The notes: generated by a model from the letters alone, not told the origin. DNA of 50,633 nucleotides from Candidatus Mediterraneibacter stercoripullorum (GCA_019115765.1 DXCZ01000088.1:1-50633), one strand, 5' to 3'. Positions 1 through 7,909 are shown, counted from the first letter of the stretch. Numbers and translations are program-made.

Positions 1-2
1 CG

Positions 3-95
3 GCGTCTGTGATCACTACCCGGAAGGGGGCGCTGCGGGTAATGCCCCGGCGGGAGGAGATAGAGGAGATGCTTGCAGGCGGCGCGGAAGTGTGA
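3..95 (+). CDS. C-terminal tail of a gene cut by the window edge
   Basis: An open frame runs in from the left edge and ends with TGA at 93-95. It gives about 30 residues rich in Arg and Glu, ending LAGGAEV. It lies 42 bp upstream of the HAD gene on the same strand. The protein cannot be identified from this tail, and it could also be chance open frame. Confidence 0.4.
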   Translation, partial: ASVITTRKGALRVMPRREEIEEMLAGGAEV

Positions 96-137
96 TAGCA
101 TTCTCTGGGAAAGAAAACGACCAGAGGAGTGCGTGGT

Positions 138-866
138 ATGATACGATCAGTAATCTTCGATATTGACGATACGATGTTTGACTATGGGTATGCCGACAAA
201 GCGGGGATGTCCGCGCTGCTGCGCTATACATCAGAACAGCTGTCCCTGGATTTGGAAATGGTAAGAGCGCGGATCGCCCAGGTACAGAGCAGGATCACAG
301 GACGTCTTGGAACAGACGATTCCGCCATACATAACCGCCTGATCCGTTTCCAGACTTTACTGGAGGAACTGGGGGTACCGGACTTCACCCATGCATTGAA
401 AATGTATCATGCATATTGGGATACCTTTATCGATGCGGTTATCCCCGAGCCGGGCTTCCGGGAGCTGGTGACTGCGCTCCGGAAGGCGGGTATTTCCATT
501 GGTGTGGGTACTGACATGACCGCATATATCCAGTACAAGAAGCTGGAGAAGCTGGATGTACTCCGGGAAATGTCCTTTATCGTCACAAGCGAGGAAGCTG
601 GCGTGGAGAAGCCCTCTTCCCCGTTCTTCCGGCTCTGTGTGGAGAAGGCCGGATGCGCTCCGGAAGAAAGTGTCTTTATCGGAGACAATATGAGAAAAGA
701 TGTAGAAGGAGCCTGCAGCGCGGGACTTCACGGTATGTGGTATCATCCGACCAGATTGGAGAAAGAAAATGAAGAAAGCAGCGGGTACCCGGTGATCAGG
801 TCGTATGAGGAATGCCTGAAGGATGGCAGGATATGTATGGGAGAGATGGTAATATACAATGAATAA
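138..866 (+). CDS. HAD-superfamily hydrolase (subfamily IA-like)
   Basis: This 242-residue protein is a probable cytoplasmic phosphatase of small phosphorylated substrates. The N-terminus carries HAD motif I as FDIDDT, followed by a helical cap (about residues 15-95). The later motifs are VGTDMT (motif II region), the Lys of GVEKPSS (motif III) and FIGDN with a following Asp (motif IV). This order and length fit YjjG/HAD-IA enzymes. A GTG at 129 lengthens the frame by three codons, but GAGGAG at 124-129 is best spaced for the ATG at 138. The gene ends overlapping the start of a tiny downstream ORF, which suggests translational coupling. The substrate cannot be told from sequence. Confidence 0.85.
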   Translation: MIRSVIFDIDDTMFDYGYADKAGMSALLRYTSEQLSLDLEMVRARIAQVQSRITGRLGTDDSAIHNRLIRFQTLLEELGVPDFTHALKMYHAYWDTFIDAVIPEPGFRELVTALRKAGISIGVGTDMTAYIQYKKLEKLDVLREMSFIVTSEEAGVEKPSSPFFRLCVEKAGCAPEESVFIGDNMRKDVEGACSAGLHGMWYHPTRLEKENEESSGYPVIRSYEECLKDGRICMGEMVIYNE

Positions 867-969
867 ACAGAAATGGCCTCGAGCATATCCGGATCAGACG
901 CCTTTCTATGAAGACGACCAGGCGTGGCTGAAGAGGAAACAGGAGGAAGAGAATGAAGGAAGAGGATAA
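859..969 (+). CDS. tiny overlapping ORF, 36 aa, unknown
   Basis: The ATG at 859 overlaps the last 8 bases of the HAD gene, and the frame runs to TAA at 967-969, past the start of the next gene at 953. The product would be a hydrophilic 36-residue peptide, with Trp and Pro residues early and a charged C-terminus (KRKQEEENEGRG). The double overlap suggests either a coupled small protein or a translational bridge. No family is recognised and no strong ribosome site of its own is seen, so it may not be a functional product. Confidence 0.35.
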   Translation: MNKQKWPRAYPDQTPFYEDDQAWLKRKQEEENEGRG

Positions 970-1510
970 TGTAAGTATTGTGTTTGATGCGGGAAAGGAA
1001 GCAGGAGTGCCGGCTGCTGAGAATCATATCGAGATAACGAGGGGACTTTTTGAAGAAGGGCGGCTCGTCCTGGTGAACCAGAACTACCGAAAATCAGTGA
1101 TGAAGCTTGCCTGCGTACTGGTCGTGATCATGATCGGGACTGCAGTCTGGATGATAGCTACGGGAGGCAGCCTGTTCTATCTGGCAGGAGAGCTGGTGTT
1201 CGTGGCTGCCCTCCTCATATGGCTGCTGGTTGTGCTCCCCAGGACCGGTGGGAAGCGGAAGTATCAGGCAATGGTGCAGAGCTCTGGCAGTACACCGGTC
1301 CGTACGACCCGCTTTTACAAGGATCACTTTGTCGTTGAGTCAGAGACGGGGAAGAAGACAAAGTTTCAGTACTCTGATATAGAGAAGGTATCAGAGAGCA
1401 GACATCTCTGGGTGCTGAGATGTAAAGGAAAGGCAGGTGTGCTGCTAAAGAAAGACGGATTTGTACAGGGGAGTATGGACACAGTGAAAGAGCTGGTGGA
1501 GTTCAGATAA
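953..1510 (+). CDS. YcxB-like membrane protein
   Basis: This 185-residue protein probably sits in the cytoplasmic membrane. Residues about 44-65 and 68-90 form two adjacent hydrophobic segments, separated by a GG turn. The C-terminal third (TRFYKDHFVVES through VKELVEFR) matches the pattern of the YcxB-like C-terminal domain, a small beta-rich domain of unknown role. The start at 953 follows AGGAGG at 941-946. It is the third cistron of a tight run with the HAD gene and the 36-residue ORF. The family assignment rests on the pattern of two membrane spans plus this C-terminal domain; no biochemical function is known for it. Confidence 0.6.
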   Translation: MKEEDNVSIVFDAGKEAGVPAAENHIEITRGLFEEGRLVLVNQNYRKSVMKLACVLVVIMIGTAVWMIATGGSLFYLAGELVFVAALLIWLLVVLPRTGGKRKYQAMVQSSGSTPVRTTRFYKDHFVVESETGKKTKFQYSDIEKVSESRHLWVLRCKGKAGVLLKKDGFVQGSMDTVKELVEFR

Positions 1511-1553
1511 GTAAAAATGATTTGACGTTTAAAACTGGCCCCATATCGGGCTG

Positions 1554-1581
1554 TTGACTTTCGGGTGACATTTGCTATAAT
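1554..1581 (+). promoter_or_regulatory. sigma-A type promoter
   Basis: TTGACT at 1554-1559 and a perfect TATAAT at 1576-1581 are separated by 16 bp. It lies about 45 bp after the YcxB-like gene and would start transcription near 1588, upstream of a structured stretch and of the YczE-type gene. Confidence 0.6.
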
Positions 1582-1587
1582 GTACTT

Positions 1588-1693
1588 AACAAGACAACTG
1601 GGATAGATAGATGAAGCCTATCCGTCCCGGGCAAGATGTTTAAACTATAAAAAGTAGTCGCTTATCCTGCCAAGATACGAGCGACTACTTTTT
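1588..1693 (+). ncRNA. candidate small structured RNA or leader
   Basis: About 105 nt lie between a good promoter and a strong intrinsic terminator, with no convincing ORF. The 5' half can fold as a hairpin pairing GGATAG (near 1601) with CTATCC (near 1618), plus a GGG/CCC extension. The 3' end is the terminator stem. It does not match any riboswitch consensus I can recall. It could be an independent sRNA, or a leader with an attenuator for the membrane protein gene starting at 1841. Confidence 0.4.
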
Positions 1694-1695
1694 CC
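1651..1695 (+). terminator. rho-independent terminator
   Basis: AAAGTAGTCGC at 1651-1661 pairs perfectly with GCGACTACTTT at 1681-1691 and is followed by further T residues. The stem lies downstream of the promoter at 1554-1581 and about 150 bp before the next gene. Confidence 0.75.
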
Positions 1696-1840
1696 GTTTA
1701 TCATAAAAACTTTTTACAAGAGTGATGATCGCGATGATCATTAGTACAAATGTAAATAAGTCGTTATTTCTATTATAGTGTGGTGAGATGATGATGAAAA
1801 GCGGAATGAATGTTAATTTGAGACAGGAGGGAATCAATGT

Positions 1841-2584
1841 ATGAGAAAACCGGTTTTCTTCCGGGTGTTGTTCTACGTGATCGGACTGCTTGTCCTGGCG
1901 CTGGGACTGACCCTGAATACGAAGACAGGGCTGGGCGTATCGCCGATCATATCGGTGGCATACAGCATTTCCGAGATCTTTGACCACAATTTTGGAAACA
2001 TGACACTGGCGCTGTACAGCGTGTTTGTGGTGATAGAGCTTGTGCTTCATATGATCCGAAGCAGAAAATATCGAAAAGAAATAAAACAGGTCGGGGAAGT
2101 GCTGGAGCATGCCGGCAAGACAGATCAGAAGCTGATCTTTCTGATGGATATTCTTCAGATTCCGTTGAGTCTGGTGTATACCCGCTTTCTGAATGTATTT
2201 TCGGCATTGATTCCGGAGTTTTATTCTGACGGAAAGAGCGGTGCAGGTGAGATGGCGGAGCGGGTGATCATTCTGATCATAGCGATCATCCTGACTGGAA
2301 TCGGTGCGGCCATGTCGCTGAACATGCGTATCGTCCCCAATCCGGGAGACGGGATCGTACAGGCCATTGCGGATACGATCCATAAAAGCGTGGGATTTAC
2401 GAAGAATTGTTTTGATCTGACAAATATCACAATCACCCTTGTCCTGAGCTTTGTGTTCGCCGGGCATCTGGTGGGCGTCGGCGTGGGGACAATCCTGGCT
2501 ATGATCGGCGTGGGACGGACCATTGCTGTGTTCAATCATTTTACATATGAGAGGATGAAAGAAATGGCGGGAGTGGAAGAATAG
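1841..2584 (+). CDS. YczE/YitT-type integral membrane protein
   Basis: A 247-residue hydrophobic protein with about five membrane-spanning stretches. The opening FYVIGLLVLALGLTLN followed by TKTGLGVSPI is characteristic of the YczE/YyaS/YitT group. In Bacillus, YczE is linked to processing of secondary-metabolite synthases, but the general function is unknown. A hydrophilic loop rich in Lys and Arg (about residues 72-92) separates the N-terminal pair of helices from the rest. AGGAGG at 1825-1830 supports the ATG at 1841. A shorter paralogue lies at 12431-13087, so the window holds two members of the family. Confidence 0.75.
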   Translation: MRKPVFFRVLFYVIGLLVLALGLTLNTKTGLGVSPIISVAYSISEIFDHNFGNMTLALYSVFVVIELVLHMIRSRKYRKEIKQVGEVLEHAGKTDQKLIFLMDILQIPLSLVYTRFLNVFSALIPEFYSDGKSGAGEMAERVIILIIAIILTGIGAAMSLNMRIVPNPGDGIVQAIADTIHKSVGFTKNCFDLTNITITLVLSFVFAGHLVGVGVGTILAMIGVGRTIAVFNHFTYERMKEMAGVEE

Positions 2585-2590
2585 GAGTTG

Positions 2591-2760
2591 TTGTCTTAGG
2601 GGTCCGGCGTGGAGGCAGCGTACTGCCCCGGCGGCCGCGCTTTCGCTCGGAGCATAGCGCAGCGGACACGTAAAGCCGCACAGGACGCGGCTTAAGTGCC
2701 GGCGCTCTGCTACGGGCCTTCGTGGCAGTATGCTGCCTCCACGCCTGGGCACTCAGACAA
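2591..2760. repeat. 170-bp multi-hairpin palindromic repeat, copy 1
   Basis: The outer arms 2606-2627 and 2724-2745 are complementary over 22 positions (21 Watson-Crick plus one G-T). Weaker pairing continues outward to TTGTCT/AGACAA at the ends. Inside is a GC-rich core, 2625-2727, with nested stems: AGCATAGCGC with GCGCTCTGCT, CGG(A)CAC with GTGCCG, and AAGCCGC with GCGGCTT. The 103-bp core differs at only about 3 positions from a second copy at 30089-30191, while the outer arms are quite different in sequence. It sits just after the YczE-type gene, with no ORF of its own. Confidence 0.85.
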
Positions 2761-2843
2761 GCGGGAACAGAATTGAAAACTGGAAAGTGTACATGAAGGC
2801 AGGTTGCGCCTCTTTTTCAAACGTAGTAAAATGAACCCAGGTT

Positions 2844-2908
2844 TATAAGTATGCGTATAAGTATGAGTATACTTATGTGTATGAGTATACTCATAATTAT
2901 GTGTATAT
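2844..2908. repeat. short-period TATAAGTATG-like repeat
   Basis: A low-complexity run repeats GTAT-rich units of 5-7 bp in both orientations (TATAAGTATGCG, TATAAGTATGAG, TATACTTATGTG, TATGAGTATACTC). It includes an internal palindrome pairing GAGTATAC with GTATACTC. It lies 40-100 bp upstream of the ATPase/nuclease gene at 2947 and so covers its likely promoter area. Copy number may vary between strains. Confidence 0.7.
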
Positions 2909-2946
2909 TTTAGGAAAGGTGCGTTTGGAAGGGAGGCGTTTTTGCA

Positions 2947-4605
2947 GTGAGAAAACCTTTGCCGATCGGCGTTGAGAATTTCAGGGAAATTATAGAAAAA
3001 GAATATTATTATGTTGATAAAACTCTTTTGATCAAGGACCTGATAGATCTTCGGAGCAAGGTGAATCTGTTCACCCGTCCCCGGCGGTTTGGAAAAACTT
3101 TGAATATGAGCATGCTCCGGTACTTTTTCGAAAAGAATGACGGCAGCAGGGAGTTGTTTGCCGGGAAGAAGATCATGGGAGCGGGGGAACGGTATATATC
3201 TGAGGTGGGACGATATCCTGTGATCAGCATATCTATGAAGTCCATGAAACAGGCAGATTATAAAAGTGCTTTTTATTGTCTGAAAGAAGAAATGGCGCGG
3301 GAATTTGAGCGACATTCAGCGGTGGCTGAAAAGTTAAATTCTGAAGAAAAACGTAATAAATATAATCGGTTCATTGACAGGACTGCAGATCCGGAAGAGT
3401 ACCTTACTGCTCTTCAGTTTCTGTCGGAGTGTATGAAAAATGAATGTGGGACGGGAGCGGTCATCCTGATAGATGAATACGACGTCCCTCTTGAAAATGC
3501 CTTTTTTAATGGCTTTTACAGGGAAATGGTGTCACTGGTCCGTTCTTTGTTTGAATCAGCACTTAAGACAAATGACGCTCTGGAGTTTGCTGTGGTTACA
3601 GGATGTCTGCGGATCAGTAAGGAGTCAATCTTTACCGGATTAAACAACCTCGCCATTATCTCCATTCTGGACAGCTCTTATGCGGAGCATTTTGGTTTCA
3701 CCCAGGAGGAAGTTGACCAGATGCTTGCGTATTATGGGCTGGAAGATAAGCGGGAGACTGTGCGGCAGTGGTATGACGGTTACAGATTCGGGCAGACAGA
3801 AGTGTATAACCCCTGGAGTCTTATCAATTATGTGAATTCTTTTTATAAGAATGATAATGCCTTGCCAAGACCCTATTGGTCCAATACCAGTTCCAACAGT
3901 ATTGTGCGTACTCTTGTGGATCGTGCGGATCTGTCGGTAAAGCAGGAGATAGAGTCGTTGATCGAAGGGGGGACGATCATAAAACCCATTCATGAGGACA
4001 TCACATATGAGGACATGGATTCTACTCAGGACAATCTGTGGAATTTCCTGTTTTTTACTGGATATCTGAAGAAGATCAGCGAACGACTGGAAGGCGAAAC
4101 GATCTATGTGGAGATGGCGGTGCCGAACAGTGAAGTGAGGTATATATACAAGAATTCTGTTTTACAGTGGTTTGAAAAGAAAACGGAGAAAAAGGATCTG
4201 TCTCCGCTTTATGAGAGCATCCTGAACGGCGACCGGGAGAAAATGGCGGAGATCCTGTCGGAGAATCTGATGGAGACGATCAGTTTTTATGATTATCAGG
4301 AGAGTTATTATCACGGATTCCTTGCCGGGATGTTGAAGAATATAGGCAATTATATCGTTTTATCAAACCGCGAGGCGGGAAATGGAAGACCGGATATCAT
4401 CCTGAAGTATCCAAGTGTCAGGGGGAAGGCTGTGATCCTTGAGATTAAAGTGGCGAAGACGTACCAGGATCTGGAGTTAAAATGCGATGAGGCGCTGAAA
4501 CAGATCGAGGATCAGAAGTATGAGGAACCGCTGCGACAGGAAGGATACAGTGATATCCTGAAATACGGGGTCGCTTTTTACAGAAAGGAATGTATGGTGA
4601 AGTAA
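2947..4605 (+). CDS. AAA-like ATPase fused to PD-(D/E)XK nuclease domain
   Basis: This 552-residue protein starts with GTG, with GGGAGG about 11 bases upstream. Residues 1-55 hold the P-loop-like sequence RPRRFGKT (44-51), and the Walker B-like segment ILIDEYD lies near residue 175. The C-terminal part carries GRPDIIL and AVILEIKV, the pattern of a PD-(D/E)XK nuclease fold. This order is that of the widespread clostridial and Bacteroides AAA-ATPase_like plus PDDEXK_9 family, often present in many copies per genome and of unknown role; mobile or defence-like behaviour has been suggested. It is preceded by a multi-hairpin repeat and a short-period repeat. The ATG of mazG overlaps its stop. Confidence 0.85.
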   Translation: MRKPLPIGVENFREIIEKEYYYVDKTLLIKDLIDLRSKVNLFTRPRRFGKTLNMSMLRYFFEKNDGSRELFAGKKIMGAGERYISEVGRYPVISISMKSMKQADYKSAFYCLKEEMAREFERHSAVAEKLNSEEKRNKYNRFIDRTADPEEYLTALQFLSECMKNECGTGAVILIDEYDVPLENAFFNGFYREMVSLVRSLFESALKTNDALEFAVVTGCLRISKESIFTGLNNLAIISILDSSYAEHFGFTQEEVDQMLAYYGLEDKRETVRQWYDGYRFGQTEVYNPWSLINYVNSFYKNDNALPRPYWSNTSSNSIVRTLVDRADLSVKQEIESLIEGGTIIKPIHEDITYEDMDSTQDNLWNFLFFTGYLKKISERLEGETIYVEMAVPNSEVRYIYKNSVLQWFEKKTEKKDLSPLYESILNGDREKMAEILSENLMETISFYDYQESYYHGFLAGMLKNIGNYIVLSNREAGNGRPDIILKYPSVRGKAVILEIKVAKTYQDLELKCDEALKQIEDQKYEEPLRQEGYSDILKYGVAFYRKECMVK

Positions 4606-5078
4606 TGACGAAGTTTGAGGAGTTTGAAAATATCATCGCCCGTCTGCGGGCGCCTGACGGATGTCCATGGGACCGGGCCCAGACTCATGCCAGCCTGAAA
4701 AAGACCTGTATCGAAGAGGCTGCCGAGGTGATCTGCGGGATCAATATCCTGGATCAGACCGGGGATTCGGACAATCTGAAGGAGGAGCTTGGTGACCTGC
4801 TCATGCAGGTTGTCCTCCATGCCCGGATCGCGGAGGAAGAGGGCTATTTTACCATGGACGATGTGATTCAGAGCATCAGCGATAAGATGATCCGCCGTCA
4901 TCCCCATGTGTTCGGCAGCGGAGACGGCCCTGGGGACGATGGATCGCAGGCCAGCTGGGACGCCATCAAGAAGCAGGAGAAGGCCGGAAAGGAATGGACC
5001 GAGGATTATCTGCCGGAGGCTTTCGAGGAGGCGAAGGAGCTGATCGACGCGGCGAAGAAGAGGAAGGGATTTCAGTAG
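4605..5078 (+). CDS. mazG: MazG-type nucleoside triphosphate pyrophosphohydrolase
   Basis: This 157-residue enzyme would hydrolyse NTPs or dNTPs to monophosphates and pyrophosphate, acting in housecleaning or alarmone control. The N-terminus FENIIARLRAPDGCPWDRAQTH is typical of single-domain MazG. The metal-binding pattern is seen as EEAAE (EExxE) followed by EELGD. The length fits one MazG domain rather than the 260-residue double-domain form. ATG 4605 overlaps the TAA of the upstream ATPase gene, implying coupled translation; an in-frame ATG at 4590 is possible but has no usable spacing to a ribosome site. A bidirectional terminator follows. Confidence 0.9.
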   Translation: MTKFEEFENIIARLRAPDGCPWDRAQTHASLKKTCIEEAAEVICGINILDQTGDSDNLKEELGDLLMQVVLHARIAEEEGYFTMDDVIQSISDKMIRRHPHVFGSGDGPGDDGSQASWDAIKKQEKAGKEWTEDYLPEAFEEAKELIDAAKKRKGFQ

Positions 5079-5194
5079 AGCGTATGCTTCATGACTGGAT
5101 AGTGAATCAAAATAACTTGAAGAAATCATTCATATGAATGCGGTTAATTTTCCGACAGGGGATAAAAAGGAACAGCGGGATTATGTAAACATGA

Positions 5195-5237
5195 AGAGCG
5201 GAGTTGAACTATAGGAGGCGCAACTCCGCTCTGTTTA
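5195..5237. terminator. terminator between convergent mazG and glgB
   Basis: AGAGCGGAGTTG at 5195-5206 pairs perfectly with CAACTCCGCTCT at 5221-5232. The + strand continues TGTTTAAATGTTTTT and the - strand has a weaker T-rich tail. It lies between the ends of mazG (+) and glgB (-), so it can serve both. Confidence 0.75.
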
Positions 5238-5271
5238 AATGTTTTTCTGATATTAAAAACCAGACTGTATT

Positions 5272-7122
5272 CTAGTTCTCTTCTATCAGATAATACTCTG
5301 CTGAGAATGGCTTCATAGATAATTCGAATATCCCGTCTTCCCCAGTGAGGATCTTGTCGTTCGTCTCTTCTGTTCCGCCGTATCCCTTCCATTCGCTTGT
5401 GAAGATCCGGCGGATTCTGGCTGCATCTGGAATCTCAACTGTATAGTCCGGCTGCTCTATGCCGGAGAAGTTGAAGAATGCGGCGATTCGTTCGCTTCTG
5501 CTGTTTTCGATTTTTCTGCCGGCAGCTCCGCTCCTGCCGTTGTTGCCGGGGGCCCCGCCGATACGCTCAAAGACGTAGATGCATCGTTCCTCTGCGTGGC
5601 AGTCCAGCCAGTGGAAACCGTCGGGATCGTAATCCTTTTCTGAAAAGGCGGGGTGGCTCTGATAGAAAAGGCTCAGATCTGTCATAAAACGGTGGAAATC
5701 CTGGTGGGCGGGATAAGCCAGCAGTCCCCAGTCCTGTTCCCGTTTCTCATCCCATTCCCGGAAGTGACCGATCTCATTTCCCATGAAGTTCAGCTTCTTG
5801 CCGGGGTGAGCGTACATATACATGTAAAATGCTCTTGCCTGCGGGAACTTCAGCTCATAATCTCCCCACATTTTCTGAAGGATCGTGGCCTTGCCGTGGA
5901 CGACCTCATCGTGGGAGAGGGGCAGCAGGTAGCGCTCGTCATAGTAGTAGGCCATGGAGAATGTCAGCTTGTGGTAAATGCCGCCGCGGAACAGAGGGTC
6001 TGTGCGGAAATAGTCCAGGGTATCGTTCATCCATCCCATGTCCCATTTGTAGTCAAAGCCCAGTCCGCCCTCTTCTGCCGGCGTTGTCACACCTGGGAAA
6101 GAAGTGGAATCCTCTGCTGCAAGGATAGCGTCGGGGTGGAGCTTTTTCAGTCCCTGGTTCATGTATTTCAGAAATTCAACGGCGTTAGGATTGACGCCCC
6201 GCTCCGGCGTGCCCTGCCAGTAGATGGCCCGGCTTATGGCGTCCATGCGCAGTCCGTCAATGTGGTATTCTGTAAGCCAGTAGTTTGCCGCAGACTGCAG
6301 GAAACTGCGGACCTCGCCTCTGGAATGCATAAAGTTGCAGCTGCCCCATTCGCTGTATCCGACTGCCGAGTGAGGATATTCATACAGGGACGTGCCGTCG
6401 TATTTTGCCAGCGCATATCCGTCTACCGCGAAATGCACCGGCACAAAATCAAGGATGATCCCGATGCCGTTTCGGTGGCAGGCGTTGACGAATGCCTTCA
6501 GCTGGTCTGCCGTACCGTACCGTGAAGTAGGGCTGAAGAATCCGGTGCCCTGATAGCCCCAGGACTCGTCACTGGGATACTCGTTCAGAGGCATGATCTC
6601 GATATAGTTATAGCCGTTTTCCTTTACATAGGGGATCAGGATGTCCGCCATCTCTTCGTAGTTATACCATGCGTCCGGCTCCTCAGAAGGCTTCCGGAAG
6701 GAGCCGAAGTGGATTTCGTAAATATTCAGCGGAGAATCGATATGACAGCTGCGTTTTCTCATCCATGCATCATCGTGGAAGTGATATGTCTTCATATCAC
6801 GGATAATGGACGCGGTGTTGGGGCGCAGCTCCATCCCATAACCGTAGGGATCGCAGTGGTCGATATACTGTCCGGACTGATCGTAGATCCGGTACTTGTA
6901 CATCATTCCCGGACGGGCATCCTGCGACGTGACCTCCCAGAAATTGCCATCGTGGACCTTCTCCATGGGAAGCTCCTCCCATTCGGTGAATTCTCCGATG
7001 ACGGATATTTTAGAGGCTGAGGGAGCGAAGGTGCGGAATACCACGCCGGCTGCGGTGACCTGAGCTCCCAGAAATCTGTATGCGTCGAAAATCTTTCCTG
7101 TGTAAAATCCGTAAAAATCCAT
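5272..7122 (-). CDS. glgB: 1,4-alpha-glucan branching enzyme
   Basis: A 616-residue GH13 enzyme that forms alpha-1,6 branches in glycogen. An N-terminal CBM48-like beta domain (about residues 15-105) precedes the barrel. The barrel shows FVPVHF (region I), GLRMDAIS with the nucleophile Asp294, LAAEDS with the acid/base Glu337, and LSHDEV with the transition-state His-Asp pair. The upstream AGGAGG on the minus strand sits 6-7 bases before the ATG. It is shorter than the 720-residue E. coli enzyme, as in many Firmicutes. No other glycogen genes are adjacent. The divergent TetR-family gene may control it, as similar inverted motifs lie in the shared promoter region. Confidence 0.93.
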   Translation of the reverse strand: MDFYGFYTGKIFDAYRFLGAQVTAAGVVFRTFAPSASKISVIGEFTEWEELPMEKVHDGNFWEVTSQDARPGMMYKYRIYDQSGQYIDHCDPYGYGMELRPNTASIIRDMKTYHFHDDAWMRKRSCHIDSPLNIYEIHFGSFRKPSEEPDAWYNYEEMADILIPYVKENGYNYIEIMPLNEYPSDESWGYQGTGFFSPTSRYGTADQLKAFVNACHRNGIGIILDFVPVHFAVDGYALAKYDGTSLYEYPHSAVGYSEWGSCNFMHSRGEVRSFLQSAANYWLTEYHIDGLRMDAISRAIYWQGTPERGVNPNAVEFLKYMNQGLKKLHPDAILAAEDSTSFPGVTTPAEEGGLGFDYKWDMGWMNDTLDYFRTDPLFRGGIYHKLTFSMAYYYDERYLLPLSHDEVVHGKATILQKMWGDYELKFPQARAFYMYMYAHPGKKLNFMGNEIGHFREWDEKREQDWGLLAYPAHQDFHRFMTDLSLFYQSHPAFSEKDYDPDGFHWLDCHAEERCIYVFERIGGAPGNNGRSGAAGRKIENSRSERIAAFFNFSGIEQPDYTVEIPDAARIRRIFTSEWKGYGGTEETNDKILTGEDGIFELSMKPFSAEYYLIEEN

Positions 7123-7138
7123 AATTTCCTCCTTAAAT

Positions 7139-7237
7139 GGACAACTGTCGTTTATTGCCGTATAATTATATTATCTGAGCGCGGGGAAGACGTCCACCGA
7201 CGATTTTGGAAATGTGTCGGAAAAACGACGGTTGTCT
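7139..7237. promoter_or_regulatory. candidate operators in the glgB/tetR divergent region
   Basis: GGACAACTGTCGTTT at 7139-7153 and AAACGACGGTTGTCT at 7223-7237 match in inverted orientation at 13 of 15 positions. The first lies just downstream of a minus-strand TATAAT-like box near 7160-7170 that would serve glgB. The second lies ahead of the TetR-family gene. The arrangement fits a regulator binding at both promoters; this is inference from position and symmetry. Confidence 0.4.
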
Positions 7238-7335
7238 GGAAAGTGTCGGATAATTCTGTGAGTGTGTGCGTGTGGGGAGAAATCGGGCGTATTGATATCA
7301 TGTATGACCAATTTATGGATCTGGAGGAGACAGAG

Positions 7336-7869
7336 ATGGATCTGAGAGTTGAGAAGACGGAGAAGGCTATTAAGAATGCATTTATTGAGCTGCGGGCCAG
7401 GAAGCCGCTGGAGAAGATTACGGTGAAGGAGCTGTGTGCTCTCGCATGTATCAATAAATCCACATTTTATTCTCACTATACTGACATTTATGCATTGTCA
7501 GAAGCAATTGAGAAAGAAACAGTGACTTCAATTATTAACAGCATTGAGAATCTGGAAGAGTATTCTCTCGATACGCTGGATGAATTTACCAGAGCGATGA
7601 GCATTGCTTTCATGTCCCAGAGTTCTCTGATTCGAATTTTATTTTCGGGAAAGGAACAGAACCATCTGGGACAGAGGATGGAACAGGAGCTGAAGCGGGT
7701 CATCTTCCGTAAGTATCCGGATCATAAGACGAATATCGAGACGAATATCTTCCTGTCATTTTGTATACAGGGAAGTTATCATGCGTTTCTGAATAATCCG
7801 GAGGCGGACGGGGAGACGTTTGTGAAGACGATAGAGAAGATTGTGAAATGTCTGCAGCCGATGCTGTGA
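7336..7869 (+). CDS. TetR/AcrR-family transcriptional regulator
   Basis: This 177-residue protein has an N-terminal helix-turn-helix (about residues 7-55). It reads TEKAIKNAFIELRARKPLEK, then ITVKELCALACINKSTFYSHYTDIYAL, the standard TetR recognition-helix pattern. The remainder is the ligand-binding helical domain. An open frame extends upstream to 7243, but GGAGGAG at 7323-7329 is ideally placed for the ATG at 7336. It is divergent from glgB and followed by an AlkZ-related gene 40 bp downstream. The ligand is unknown; the conserved inverted motifs in the shared upstream region are its likely targets. Confidence 0.85.
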   Translation: MDLRVEKTEKAIKNAFIELRARKPLEKITVKELCALACINKSTFYSHYTDIYALSEAIEKETVTSIINSIENLEEYSLDTLDEFTRAMSIAFMSQSSLIRILFSGKEQNHLGQRMEQELKRVIFRKYPDHKTNIETNIFLSFCIQGSYHAFLNNPEADGETFVKTIEKIVKCLQPML

Positions 7870-7909
7870 TGTTGCAGCAGGAATTATAGAAGGAAGGGAG
7901 AAATTGCAT

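Noticed and set aside
1588-1693. Known riboswitch (preQ1, purine, ZTP, guanidine, fluoride considered)
   Set aside because: The conserved nucleotides of these classes are not present.
1685-2752. Long minus-strand open frame of 355 codons opposite the YczE-type gene
   Set aside because: It is a mirror of the real membrane-protein gene: His/Gln/Arg-rich, no ribosome site, and it runs into the multi-hairpin repeat.
2844-2908. CRISPR-like repeat
   Set aside because: Units are only 5-7 bp, in both orientations and without spacers; a simple-sequence tract, not a CRISPR array.
5653-6525. 290-codon plus-strand frame opposite glgB
   Set aside because: It lies entirely within the well-supported glgB on the other strand, shows no family features and has no ribosome site.
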